IMG/VR virus record: IMGVR_UViG_3300032285_004437
Location: 1 to 47,870 of that record
Strand: one strand, 5' to 3'
DNA length: 47,870 nucleotides
Source: a virus
How positions within the stretch are numbered: the first letter of the stretch is position 1; every line of letters starts with the position of its first letter. The notes below the pieces were generated by a model. The model was given only the letters and a program-made list of their open reading frames with translations. It was not told the DNA's origin and searched no databases. Made by a program: the position numbers and the translations under genes. Below, piece by piece: positions 26,590-35,432 of the stretch.

Positions 26590-27501
26590 TTAAACTGTCA
26601 TGTTAGTAGATCCTAGAACCACCCAAGAACCTGCCTGTGAGGTTTCGGTTTTTGCAACCTGTGGTTCCCATTGAAGTGTAATAGATGATCTATATGCTTT
26701 ACTCTTCGTTACAACTATTCCAGAACTAGCATATCCACCGTGATTAGAATTTGTGTTAAACCCTGTGTAATATGTGCTGGTACCTGTAACTCCTGTCCAA
26801 ATATATCCTGTTGCAGCTGATGTGTTAATGATAGTGATTCTAGATCCTGCAGGTATATTTGAAACAGTTCCGCCGTATGGAGAAACACCATCAACTACTT
26901 TTAAATAAAATCCGGTTGGTCCACAGTTGGCGTAAATTACATCCTCTGTTCCTGTAAGAACATATGGGGAGTTTACTGAAGTAAGAATACCGCCTCCGCC
27001 TAAGCCTGATGTATTAGCAGGGAAAGCTGAACCAGCAGTTAATCCACTTAGAATTGTTTTATTCTGGCTTATTACGTGTCCTTGCACACCCAATTGGAAA
27101 GCAGCATTAGCAGAAAGACTTGCGTTATAGCTCGCAGTTCCGCCTACAACTAGAGTGGAAGCAGTTCCCATGGTAATAGATCCATTAAGAGTAACACTTC
27201 CTGAAGCTGTTAATGTGGTTGTGCTAACACTTGTAAATGAAGCCTGACCTGATGAATTTACAGCTGCATATGCTGTTCCGGTAGAAGGCACCGCAATAGA
27301 ATTGAATGCCCCAATTTTGGCCATAACCTTGCCGGTTGAAGCCCCCGTCATATCTAAAATTCCATTAACGCTGTCCACCCCAAATACGGTGATGTATCCA
27401 TTGATCCAATTCTGCAGGATCAAAAAATTAGAATTAATTGTTACCCTTGATCCCGATATTGAATCAGACCCCAAGATTTCAGTTGTGTTTACTGTTGCCA
27501 T
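26590..27501 (-). CDS. Fibre-like structural protein (303 aa), unknown type
   Basis: The N-terminus (MATVNTTEILGSDSISGSRVTINSNFLILQNWINGY) has the N.NF..L motif shared with many phage fibre attachment ends, including the collagen-like proteins in this window. The middle is a low-complexity Ser/Thr/Ala/Gly region that reads as repeating strands (GSVTLNGSITMGTASTLVVGG), suggesting a beta-helix or triple beta-spiral shaft. It ends in a compact strand-rich domain. It is the first gene of the largest late unit, 32 bases after a GATATATA element. A head or tail fibre role is likely but not proven. Confidence 0.65.
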   Translation of the reverse strand: MATVNTTEILGSDSISGSRVTINSNFLILQNWINGYITVFGVDSVNGILDMTGASTGKVMAKIGAFNSIAVPSTGTAYAAVNSSGQASFTSVSTTTLTASGSVTLNGSITMGTASTLVVGGTASYNASLSANAAFQLGVQGHVISQNKTILSGLTAGSAFPANTSGLGGGGILTSVNSPYVLTGTEDVIYANCGPTGFYLKVVDGVSPYGGTVSNIPAGSRITIINTSAATGYIWTGVTGTSTYYTGFNTNSNHGGYASSGIVVTKSKAYRSSITLQWEPQVAKTETSQAGSWVVLGSTNMTV

Positions 27502-27533
27502 TTTTTTACTTTTTATTTCTTTTTAGAACGAAA

Positions 27534-27541
27534 TATATATC
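27534..27541 (-). promoter_or_regulatory. Candidate late promoter element GATATATA (site 3)
   Basis: The minus strand reads TTGATATATATTTCG, 32 bases before the start of the 303-aa fibre-like gene. It is at the left end of the plus-strand PhoH island, so this intergenic region should fire divergently. Confidence 0.6.
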
Positions 27542-27598
27542 AATGTCTCAGACAAGTCTTAAATATGGTATTACCAAAAATTAAACCAGGAGGAAAGA

Positions 27599-27719
27599 GC
27601 ACTAAAGACATATCTTTAAGTGCAAAACAAGGGGTTTATTCCGGTCTAATATTAAAAAATATGATTATCCTAAGGGAGACCAAAAGTCTCACAGCCGGCC
27701 TAAAGCCGGTTGTTTTTTT
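27599..27719 (+). promoter_or_regulatory. Structured plus-strand leader or small RNA upstream of the PhoH-type gene
   Basis: Three hairpins lie in order on the plus strand: a 10-bp stem with one bulge (27599-27623), a 5-bp stem GAGAC/GTCTC (27676-27690), and the terminator stem (27692-27712). GGTCT at 27643-27647 can instead pair with AGACC at 27677-27681, excluding the second stem. The arrangement resembles an attenuator or a stable small RNA. A 70-codon frame (27565-27777) crosses the region but runs through the terminator and into the PhoH gene in another frame, so I do not call it a gene. Confidence 0.4.
27692..27719 (+). terminator. Intrinsic terminator on the plus strand, 32 nt before the PhoH-type gene
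   Basis: An 8-bp stem (CAGCCGGC / GCCGGTTG, one G-U pair, five-base loop CTAAA) is followed by seven T residues. The T-run is on the plus strand only. Since the PhoH-type gene begins at 27752, the element either ends a small upstream RNA or acts as an attenuator in the phoH leader. Confidence 0.85.
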
Positions 27720-27751
27720 AGATAGAATTCCCAACAAAAAAATCAATTACC

Positions 27752-28405
27752 ATGGAAAAACAAAAGAAAGTGCTTAAAAACGAAATCAAGTATGCTATCA
27801 CTCTCAATGACGAGCAGAAGGAGGCAAAAAGGGACATTATAGAAAACCAAATTGTGGTAATTACCGGAAGGGCGGGATGCGGTAAAAGTCTGGTTTCTGC
27901 ACAGTGTGCTTTAGATTTTTTATTCAAAAAAGAGTATGACAAGATTTTAATCACTCGTGCAGCCGTTGAGGTTGGTCACTCTTTAGGATTCTTGCCAGGA
28001 TCTCTTAATGAGAAATTCGACCCTTATCTTGAGGCTTTTAAGGAGAATCTAGTTAAATGTTATGATAAGGTTAAGATAGACAGTCTGATCAACGAGGAAA
28101 AGGTTCAGGCACTCCCTGTTCAGTTTATCAGAGGTAAAACAATCGATGATGTTTTGGTGGTGGAGGAAGCACAAAACCTATCAAAAGCAGAGATGCTTGC
28201 AATTCTTACACGTCTTGGAAAGAATGGCAGGATTATAATAAATGGCGATAACGAGCAGAAAGATATTAAAGACCCCTTCAATGGTCTTAGTTACGTAATA
28301 GAACTCTCTAAAAAAATAGATGGAATTAAGCACGTAAAGCTTAAGCATAATCACAGATCGGATTTAGTTGGTAAAATTCTGGAATATGAGTACAGCGGGA
28401 AATAG
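27752..28405 (+). CDS. phoH: PhoH-type P-loop ATPase
   Basis: The only plus-strand gene in the window, 217 aa. It has the PhoH core: Walker A GRAGCGKS (39-46), a Walker B EEAQN (138-142), the GDNEQ sensor-like segment (165-169) and a final KLKHNHRSDLVGKILEY motif near the end (about 197-213). PhoH proteins are RecA/helicase-like ATPases, common in phages; their role may be in RNA handling, but it is not settled. The start ATG has an A-rich leader and lies just after an intrinsic terminator. The stop is one base from the convergent stop of the propeller-type virion gene, with no terminator between them. Confidence 0.88.
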   Translation: MEKQKKVLKNEIKYAITLNDEQKEAKRDIIENQIVVITGRAGCGKSLVSAQCALDFLFKKEYDKILITRAAVEVGHSLGFLPGSLNEKFDPYLEAFKENLVKCYDKVKIDSLINEEKVQALPVQFIRGKTIDDVLVVEEAQNLSKAEMLAILTRLGKNGRIIINGDNEQKDIKDPFNGLSYVIELSKKIDGIKHVKLKHNHRSDLVGKILEYEYSGK

Positions 28406-28406
28406 T

Positions 28407-31400
28407 TTAGATTTCCTGGGTGCTAAAAGTTGCATCAGGATCATCTGGGATAACCAGACTGCTTCCAAAAGGAGGTTGTTCAGCTTTAAATAACTCAAGT
28501 TCCTGCTGCTCCATTTCTCTCTGAAGCTTTTTAACTTCATAATCTCTCGTAATATCTGGAGGTTCTGGATATCCAAAGTCTGTTGAATCAACAAAGTCAG
28601 GATGCTTGTCATCTGGTCTCTTGTCCTTGTGGTTTATGACCTTAATGAACCCAGGCTTAGAAACCTCGTAAACATTACCTTCTGAATCTTCAACCTCATT
28701 AGTTATTGAATAATAGCCAGGAGTCGAAAATGTATAAATAAAATACGGAGAAGACTTGATCGTTAGCAAGTCGTTTCCATTTGACTCATCAATTAAAGAC
28801 CACTTATTGTTTTTCTTTCCGTAAATATTAGAAGCATAGTTATTGAAAACAACGGTTGACATCAGGGGAATCTCTAGGTGACTATCCGAAGAATGAACGT
28901 CACACCAAGTCCATGCTCCAGATCCAGGTCTGGATATTATATTTCCAAGATTTATACCTAGTGAGGGAATGTACTGTTCAGCTTTGAGAACAAATCCACT
29001 ATCAGATTGGGTGATGATATAAGGACCGGATGCACCATATGTCATCAGAGAAGAAGCCACATAAATGTTAGAATCTTTATCATTAGTAGCAGTTAGAAGA
29101 TCATAGCTGATATTAGTGTCTCCGTTCCAATACTGGTCATCGAGTATTCTTCCTTTCTGATCTGATTTTAACAAGTGAAATTCTTTATATCCCAGCCCTG
29201 TAATAACGCTATATAAAATAAAGTACTGTCCATTCGGAAGTATTTTAGATTTTATTAGCTCATAAAACCTTGGAAGAACAGAGGATTGGTATAACTCATC
29301 GAGATACGGTGCGAAAATATTTTTAGTGACCCCTTGCTCCGTGATCTCTGCAGTTAGAAGATATGTTCCGGTTCCACCTCCGTAAAATGAATTACCTAAA
29401 TATGACCCAGAAGGTCCATAAGCTGTGGTTATATAATAAGTTGATTCTGATTTAGAAGATCTAATTTCATACTCACCATATACTTGAGGTAAATTTCCTG
29501 TAATAATACCTCCAGTAACTCCTACCCCTGCATTATTTAAGATGATAAAAAATGGATAATCGTTATTGACATCTGGTGCCACGAGATCTATTCCGCCAAG
29601 ATTAAATCCTGTTCTGGTCATCCCAGTTAATAAAGTTGTGTTATCCGTTGAAAGGGAATCCACAGATCCGATATCATATCTTACACTACCAGAGGTTAAA
29701 CCAGTCGAACTTGATGTTGTCTGAATGGAAAAGTCTTCATTCGATAATCTCACATAAGACATGAATTTAGACAAAGATGAATCTTTGAGATATTCAGCTA
29801 CCCAGTCGCCATCGTTACTTCTGTTCCACTTGTTTTTAAGTGTGGATAAAGAGCCAAATCCACCGCTGTTTGTAGATACTGAAAGGTTAACTGAGTAGTC
29901 CGTCGTGTCAGAAATTGAGCTTATATCACTAATCGAATTAGAAAAACTTAGATCGCTAGAAGGGAAAGTTCTGAAGTTTGTAACCCTATATCTCTTACGT
30001 ATTTCTGAGTTGTAATCTCCGGTTAAGCCAGCAAAGGAAGTTATATCTCCTAGATCTTTCTCTATCTGTGCCACGAAAACTCCTATGGCATTTTGACCCC
30101 CATATCTAGTATTAGCCACATCCCAAAGAGCTGGAACTAGAGGAAAGCAGTAATTTGAATATGAATAGAAATTAAATCTCAGATTCTGGCCAATCCCTGG
30201 TGATCCAAACCCTTTCTGATAAGTAACCCCGAGTATTATTGTGGTCGGGGCTGAATTGAAAATTCCAGCAGTCTCATTGATCTCGATAGAATTAATAACA
30301 TAATAGGAGATATTCGAAGGCTTATTTATATCTTGTATAGTAACAACATATCCTGTATGAATATAATTGGCAAAAAGTATTATTTCCCAGTTAGTGTTGT
30401 GTATATCAAAAAAGTTTAATCTGATTTGATTTATGTTGGCATAAATTGAGGGTGTTGTGTTAACGGTATTGAAATCGCAATTTCCTGGTATCGCAGCAGT
30501 TCCACCTGGAACAAATTTATAATCAATTCCTCCGGTAGCAAAAATGGATTGAAGCGGATTAAATCCCGTGGCACCACTAGGATTATATAGCCAAGGGTAA
30601 GTTCCAGTTATCGCTCCGGGAACGCTAGCATTAGTTATTCCTATTGGGGCTCCAGTTGGACCGCTATTAAAAGTAGAAACTGCAGATTCCCATCCGCTAT
30701 AAACATACTCTCCATTTTCGATTAGCCAGTTATACGTTCCAGTCACAGTAACAGAGTTTCCATCTGTGGATGGTGATATGGATGTTACATTGGTTGAATA
30801 TCCAGGAAAAGTTACTACCGCCTCAACAGATCCTGTTTCGTCATAGCAAGCAACAAATCCACAATCAACAAAGTCAGAGGCTGAAGAGTCTCTGGTCATT
30901 GCATTACCACCGAGGGTTGGGTTTGGATTTATAAAGGTGGCAGGTGTACTGTCGCTATAGTATCCTAGATGGGTTTCTATATTTCCAGAAACATATCCGC
31001 CAACATAGAGTTTATTCGAACCGCTTACTTTAAGTGTTGTTGAGGCGTTAATAGTAACCCCACTAGATCCGCTCCCCGAAGTTCCTTGTATGAATTTAAT
31101 CTGATCTATCCACGAAGGTTCTGATATTTCCTCAGCCATTATCTCCTGATCATAAGAAGGGATAGGGTAGTTATCCCAATAAGCTTGTTTGCCAGCTTCT
31201 CCGTCAGCTATAGCTTTTAATGATGTGGTCAGGAAGAGATCATCAGGATCCAATCCAGGATGCTTGAATTGTAGATATTCGTCTTGGTAAACTCTCCACT
31301 CGGGATAGCTCCAAGAGTACTTCCCTATTCTTGGTAAAGGTGCTCCAGTTCCTCCGGTTGGGCTATAGTAAATGAAATTCCACCCTGTTGCTCCTGCATA

Positions 31401-32504
31401 TTTAGAAGAACCATAAACATGCGGAATATCATAGTCAAAAGACGTCAGGTAATTATATTCAAGAATCCAAAGTGCATCCTCGTGAACAATCAAACCATCT
31501 TGATCTATATTATGCTTTACGAGCTCAATGCCAAGAACATCATTGCTAGATAAGGAAGAATTAGAAGAAGTAAATTGGGTGTGAGTAGTGCCATTAAAAT
31601 GCCAAATACCGGTACCCTGATTTAACTCACCATCACCGATAGAATAGAAAACGTGTCCATGGTCCCTAGATTTAACCAGAGTTACAGGACCAGTTGTTCC
31701 ATAGTTCCAGAAGCTGTGGCCATCGAAATATGAAAGACCTAGATCAGTTCCAATCCAAAGATTACCAATCTCATCCAGATCTATCGAGTAGATGTGATCT
31801 GAGATTATCCCGGAGGTGTGGGTATTATAGACCTGAGCTTGCCTGATAATTTCTGTGCCGTCTGTCAGGGTAACAGTTGATAGGGTTCCCTGAGGGATTG
31901 TCAAGAGACCTTCTTCGGTTGCTACGTAATAGAAATAATTCACACCATCGATCCCCTTGGCTTTAATATCATAGATATGAGACCAGTTGTATCCGGGTAT
32001 GGTTTCTTTCCACTCATCGGTTTCTTTGAGATAGTAGAAAAGTCTTCCTCCAGTAACCCCGTAAATTCTAGTGTAGTTTGTGAGACCAGCAGTTCCTCCT
32101 ATTCCATTTAGAGGTGTTGCAAAAGCCAAGATATCATCTCCGTATGGACATGCGTAAATAGTAGAGATCTCCTGGTAAACACCATTAAAATTCCCGAGAT
32201 CTGAAAAGTTCCAACTTCTTCCCTCGTAAACATCATTAGTATTTAAAGAGAAAACTGCCACGTTATTATATCCAGATGTTGGCCCTTGAGCCACACCGCA
32301 CCACAGATACTGTTCAGGGTCAATGGAGAGACACCTAGTATCTAGAGCATAAGGACCTGCTGGATCTGCTGGAACTGCTGAGTTCGAATGGTTATAATAA
32401 TCCCACCCTTTCCCATTAAAAACCCTAATATCCTCACCTGACCCCCAAACGTAAAATTCGTGGTCTATGTCTATCTGATTTATATTTAATGAGGCGCTTG
32501 GCAT
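28407..32504 (-). CDS. Virion protein (1365 aa) with beta-propeller-like N-terminus and PKD-like C-terminus
   Basis: The first ~350 residues contain propeller-type repeats: the clearest is ISDHIYSIDLDEIGNLWIGT.. GLSYFDG..FWNY at about 234-268, the signature of two-component regulator propellers (Reg_prop), with weaker copies near 55-72 and 320-350. Such domains are the sensor heads of Bacteroidota hybrid kinases and may bind glycans. The middle is Ser/Thr/Gly/Tyr-rich structural sequence, and near the end (YFIYTFSTPGYYSITNEVEDSEGN) is a PKD-like strand set, then a charged helical tail. It follows the PKD gene by 33 bases. An adsorption role is plausible but unproven. Confidence 0.72.
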   Translation of the reverse strand: MPSASLNINQIDIDHEFYVWGSGEDIRVFNGKGWDYYNHSNSAVPADPAGPYALDTRCLSIDPEQYLWCGVAQGPTSGYNNVAVFSLNTNDVYEGRSWNFSDLGNFNGVYQEISTIYACPYGDDILAFATPLNGIGGTAGLTNYTRIYGVTGGRLFYYLKETDEWKETIPGYNWSHIYDIKAKGIDGVNYFYYVATEEGLLTIPQGTLSTVTLTDGTEIIRQAQVYNTHTSGIISDHIYSIDLDEIGNLWIGTDLGLSYFDGHSFWNYGTTGPVTLVKSRDHGHVFYSIGDGELNQGTGIWHFNGTTHTQFTSSNSSLSSNDVLGIELVKHNIDQDGLIVHEDALWILEYNYLTSFDYDIPHVYGSSKYAGATGWNFIYYSPTGGTGAPLPRIGKYSWSYPEWRVYQDEYLQFKHPGLDPDDLFLTTSLKAIADGEAGKQAYWDNYPIPSYDQEIMAEEISEPSWIDQIKFIQGTSGSGSSGVTINASTTLKVSGSNKLYVGGYVSGNIETHLGYYSDSTPATFINPNPTLGGNAMTRDSSASDFVDCGFVACYDETGSVEAVVTFPGYSTNVTSISPSTDGNSVTVTGTYNWLIENGEYVYSGWESAVSTFNSGPTGAPIGITNASVPGAITGTYPWLYNPSGATGFNPLQSIFATGGIDYKFVPGGTAAIPGNCDFNTVNTTPSIYANINQIRLNFFDIHNTNWEIILFANYIHTGYVVTIQDINKPSNISYYVINSIEINETAGIFNSAPTTIILGVTYQKGFGSPGIGQNLRFNFYSYSNYCFPLVPALWDVANTRYGGQNAIGVFVAQIEKDLGDITSFAGLTGDYNSEIRKRYRVTNFRTFPSSDLSFSNSISDISSISDTTDYSVNLSVSTNSGGFGSLSTLKNKWNRSNDGDWVAEYLKDSSLSKFMSYVRLSNEDFSIQTTSSSTGLTSGSVRYDIGSVDSLSTDNTTLLTGMTRTGFNLGGIDLVAPDVNNDYPFFIILNNAGVGVTGGIITGNLPQVYGEYEIRSSKSESTYYITTAYGPSGSYLGNSFYGGGTGTYLLTAEITEQGVTKNIFAPYLDELYQSSVLPRFYELIKSKILPNGQYFILYSVITGLGYKEFHLLKSDQKGRILDDQYWNGDTNISYDLLTATNDKDSNIYVASSLMTYGASGPYIITQSDSGFVLKAEQYIPSLGINLGNIISRPGSGAWTWCDVHSSDSHLEIPLMSTVVFNNYASNIYGKKNNKWSLIDESNGNDLLTIKSSPYFIYTFSTPGYYSITNEVEDSEGNVYEVSKPGFIKVINHKDKRPDDKHPDFVDSTDFGYPEPPDITRDYEVKKLQREMEQQELELFKAEQPPFGSSLVIPDDPDATFSTQEI

Positions 32505-32518
32505 TTATCTTTTAGTTT

Positions 32519-32526
32519 TATATATT
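32519..32526 (-). promoter_or_regulatory. Variant late promoter element AATATATA
   Basis: A one-base variant of the GATATATA octamer, 14 bases before the 1365-aa gene, in the short gap after the PKD gene. It is less certain than the six exact copies. Confidence 0.35.
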
Positions 32527-32537
32527 ATGTGTTTGTG

Positions 32538-34361
32538 TTATCCGTTAAAATAGAATCCTCTTCTAGGTTCATCGTTGGTCAACCCCCAGTATGGATTTGT
32601 TATGGTTGTGCGCGCAAGTCCCAGCCAAGCCGCAATATCATAGGTTGTTCTCTGGTCAGGATTATAAGCTGTCCCACTAAGAATTATTTCTGTTAGATAT
32701 TTATTAGAGCTTAGTCCAAATGGACGCGTACCTCTATGAGAATCTATATAATCATCGAGAATTGAGATTCTAATCCCATTGAAATCCTGCGGGAATGCAT
32801 ACTCAACTCCAGGGGCGGGACTATTTGGCCAAACTCCTCCATTTCTAGCCTGCGCATCTTCAAAAGTTGCAAAGTATGGACTAGCTGTGGCCCCCATATA
32901 CGGGGAAAGATTATTTGCACTAAACCAAGCATTCAATTTAGTTGCTATGCCAGGACCGTATCCAGTGTCTTGCGCAAGTAAAAAAGTTCTAGCAGGACTG
33001 TTGCCTCTATCACCAATTCCTCCTGTACCTAGAGGAATATTATGGGTTGCTAAAAGAGTGGATCCTAAAAGATCTCTACTGGAGGATCCATAGTACTGGA
33101 TTGTAAGTGTAACATTATGGTTTCCATCGAAAGGAACACCAGGACCACCATAAAGCGTGGCAAATCCAGCATAATCTGATGTGTGATCGATTATCCCGGG
33201 AAGAGTAATGCTTCCTGTTTCCCAGCTTCTAGAACTCACACTTGCAAAAGAGGTGTCATTTAGATAAGCCTTAACCGCATCTTGAGACCAATATCTTCCA
33301 AATCTGTTTAGAGTGGTGTTTACAAGCTCATTATCTGTGTCTGCAAAATAGAATCTATAATTCTGTTTATCCCCAATATCATATGGCTTCATATAATTAC
33401 CTTGGTAATACCTAGAAAGATGTTGAACATTAGAGACAACACCCCCGGTTATTCCTAGAGTGCTGAAAGCAGAATAAGATGCAACAACTTGACCGTTAAT
33501 AGCACCGCCTTGATCGCCCCTGATATCCCAGCTTGGTGAATAAAAAGTCATATTCTCACCTTGCGCATGGAGAGAGGTATTGTCAAAAATAGGATCATCA
33601 CCAGGGACTGGCGTTTGGAAAACCTGAAGCACTATGCCGCTACCGGACATTGATATTTCATTAGTTAACCTATACACAGTTATCCCTGGCTCATATGTAA
33701 CATCATCATAATAAGCAATAGGTTGGATATCAAAATAACTAATATTGTGTATAGATGTTGTTAAAGGATAATCACAAAGATTAAGATATTCCTCCACCCC
33801 ACTTTTATTATATGTGATTGGCTTTGAGGTGCTAAATGTGTTTCCTAGAACTGTTGTGATAGAGGCCTGAGCTGTGCCCTGATAAGTGCTGTATACTGAT
33901 CCAAATTCAGAGCCAGTTAAAACCCCCCAATCATCAAGTGTTACACCGTAGGTATTTGATGTTCCCGTAAAACCGCCAACGCCTGGGATATTCCAGGTAT
34001 AATAGCTAAGTCCAGATCCTGTTGACCCTGAGATCGTGTAGGTAACTTCAGAGCTCATATCCGCTGGGTTATTGACCTGTGATATTGTTAGCTGAATAGT
34101 GGAGGCGGATTCAGGATAAACTATAACGAGATTTCTTTCCGTTACAGAGGCAGTTAAAACACCATCACTAATGGTAAGGGTAACAGAAAATCCTGCTTGG
34201 TTCGGAGAAAGATATTGAACTATTGGTGCAAATTCCTCGCTGGCACCTGGGATTCCCCCGGGGAAATACCAATCACGGGTAACTACATTGCCGACACTTA
34301 GGTCGTAAAAGTAGAGATAATCTCCCTGATTTATTCCAACCGGACTGGGATGTGATGCCAT
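32538..34361 (-). CDS. PKD-domain virion protein (607 aa)
   Basis: Residues about 13-82 form a PKD-type immunoglobulin-like domain: YFYDLSVGN, DWYFPGGIPGAS, PIVQYLSPNQAGFSVTLTISDG, the strand order seen in PKD modules with the hallmark W.FPGG.P. A second beta domain follows (TWNIPGVGGFTG..). The C-terminal half has several WG/Y-rich strands (for example NPYWGLTNDEPRRG). PKD domains mediate protein or glycan contacts and are common in Bacteroidota surface proteins. It is the first gene after a GATATATA element (34381-34388, 19 bases before the start). The protein probably sits in the tail or adsorption apparatus; exact position unknown. Confidence 0.72.
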   Translation of the reverse strand: MASHPSPVGINQGDYLYFYDLSVGNVVTRDWYFPGGIPGASEEFAPIVQYLSPNQAGFSVTLTISDGVLTASVTERNLVIVYPESASTIQLTISQVNNPADMSSEVTYTISGSTGSGLSYYTWNIPGVGGFTGTSNTYGVTLDDWGVLTGSEFGSVYSTYQGTAQASITTVLGNTFSTSKPITYNKSGVEEYLNLCDYPLTTSIHNISYFDIQPIAYYDDVTYEPGITVYRLTNEISMSGSGIVLQVFQTPVPGDDPIFDNTSLHAQGENMTFYSPSWDIRGDQGGAINGQVVASYSAFSTLGITGGVVSNVQHLSRYYQGNYMKPYDIGDKQNYRFYFADTDNELVNTTLNRFGRYWSQDAVKAYLNDTSFASVSSRSWETGSITLPGIIDHTSDYAGFATLYGGPGVPFDGNHNVTLTIQYYGSSSRDLLGSTLLATHNIPLGTGGIGDRGNSPARTFLLAQDTGYGPGIATKLNAWFSANNLSPYMGATASPYFATFEDAQARNGGVWPNSPAPGVEYAFPQDFNGIRISILDDYIDSHRGTRPFGLSSNKYLTEIILSGTAYNPDQRTTYDIAAWLGLARTTITNPYWGLTNDEPRRGFYFNG

Positions 34362-34380
34362 TGTTTAATTAATCTTTCTC

Positions 34381-34388
34381 TATATATC
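34381..34388 (-). promoter_or_regulatory. Candidate late promoter element GATATATA (site 4)
   Basis: The minus strand reads AATAAGGATATATAGA, identical over 16 bases to site 1, 19 bases before the start of the PKD gene and just after the glycosyltransferase stop. Confidence 0.6.
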
Positions 34389-34404
34389 CTTATTGCAAAA
34401 GGCC

Positions 34405-35361
34405 CTAAAGATCCTTTCTCTGTTCAGCTGCATAAAGTATGGCTTGAACATAGTTCCATGAATTGTATTGAGGCTCAACGAAAGAGAGATCCTCGTCAAA
34501 AGGCGATTTTGAAATATAATCACCTTTAAAAAATTTACTACCTTTTTCTTCGTCCACCACTCCAGCATTATGCATGATTTTATTATCTGCCCACTCATGT
34601 GCTCCGCCAGAACCCCAGCTAAATCCAAGCTCTTCTGAAATCCTAGTCTGATGCCCTCTCTTCCAAGCGCACCATAAAACTGCCCACATATCAGCGCACC
34701 ATTTTTGAATAGGATTGTATGATGCATTCTCCTCCTGAGATAGCGATTTTCTCTCATCTATTTCTTTTTTAGCCATATACTTATAAAGCTCAACACAAAG
34801 CTCCTTTACCTCTTTCCAATAATCTGCAGTAACCCCCTTCATAAGATATTGTGCACCGCCTGAGTTATGATGATTCTCTTCAACCAACTTCTGATCTATC
34901 TTTGCAATCTGACAAAGATCATCCAATAATGATTTCCCCTTAGACTGAATGTATTTAGCACCAATATAAGAAACGGTATCGCTTAGATACCAGAAGGCAT
35001 CATTATACATAGTATCAAAATCAGGAAGCTCCTTGAATATAATATCAGAGTCATGATAAAAAATCACTTCACCCCTAAGCTCTGGATATTTGATAAAATG
35101 TTGTTCTAGAGCATCTGGTCTTAGCACCTGAATATACCCAAAGTTGTTTATACGGCTTCTTCTGTAGAAATGAAAATTGACAAAGTGATATTTTCTAGAG
35201 AGATCAAGTAATCCTGGGCTAATCTCATTTTCATATGAGAAAAGAACATGGATCCACCTGGGGTTTATTCCAACCCGAATAGCATTATGTACAAAAACCT
35301 CAACCTGCCAGAAGAAGTATGGATCATCCGGTTGAACTGAGAGAAAAAGTATTTTATTCAT
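34405..35361 (-). CDS. Glycosyltransferase-like protein (GT-A fold, DxD motif)
   Basis: I start the gene at the ATG at 35359-35361 (318 aa); a longer frame begins with TTG at 35391 and would read through an inverted repeat. The protein starts MNKILFLSVQPDDPYFFWQVEVF, a nucleotide-sugar transferase-type first strand, and has a DxD-type metal motif in FYHDSDIIF (D104, D106). A later WGSGGAHEWADNKIMHNAGV segment resembles the acceptor or catalytic end of GT-A enzymes. The likely job is to transfer a sugar to an acceptor in the phage particle or host surface. It follows the poly-threonine baseplate gene by 71 bases, which makes that protein a candidate acceptor. The family was assigned by motif; donor and acceptor are unknown. 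Confidence 0.68.
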   Translation of the reverse strand: MNKILFLSVQPDDPYFFWQVEVFVHNAIRVGINPRWIHVLFSYENEISPGLLDLSRKYHFVNFHFYRRSRINNFGYIQVLRPDALEQHFIKYPELRGEVIFYHDSDIIFKELPDFDTMYNDAFWYLSDTVSYIGAKYIQSKGKSLLDDLCQIAKIDQKLVEENHHNSGGAQYLMKGVTADYWKEVKELCVELYKYMAKKEIDERKSLSQEENASYNPIQKWCADMWAVLWCAWKRGHQTRISEELGFSWGSGGAHEWADNKIMHNAGVVDEEKGSKFFKGDYISKSPFDEDLSFVEPQYNSWNYVQAILYAAEQRKDL

Positions 35362-35392
35362 TTTAAAAAAAATTAAGAGATAAATCTCCAAC

Positions 35393-35410
35393 TCTAAATT
35401 ATAATTTAGA
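35393..35410. repeat. 18-bp perfect palindrome before the glycosyltransferase gene
   Basis: TCTAAATTATAATTTAGA is its own reverse complement. A second short inverted repeat, GAGAT..ATCTC (35377-35388), follows on the minus strand and leads into TTAATTTTTTTT just before the start at 35361. Together they could be a weak terminator plus an operator-like site. Both lie in the 71-base gap between the 1839-aa and glycosyltransferase genes. Confidence 0.7.
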
Positions 35411-35432
35411 TTAGATGAAGGATATTTTATCT

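Noticed and set aside
27565-27777. Small plus-strand protein of 70 aa before phoH
   Set aside because: Its frame runs through a strong intrinsic terminator and overlaps the start of phoH in another frame; the hairpins suggest RNA structure rather than coding.
35362-35391. TTG start for the glycosyltransferase gene
   Set aside because: The extension would translate an inverted repeat and T-run; the ATG at 35361 gives a natural first strand.
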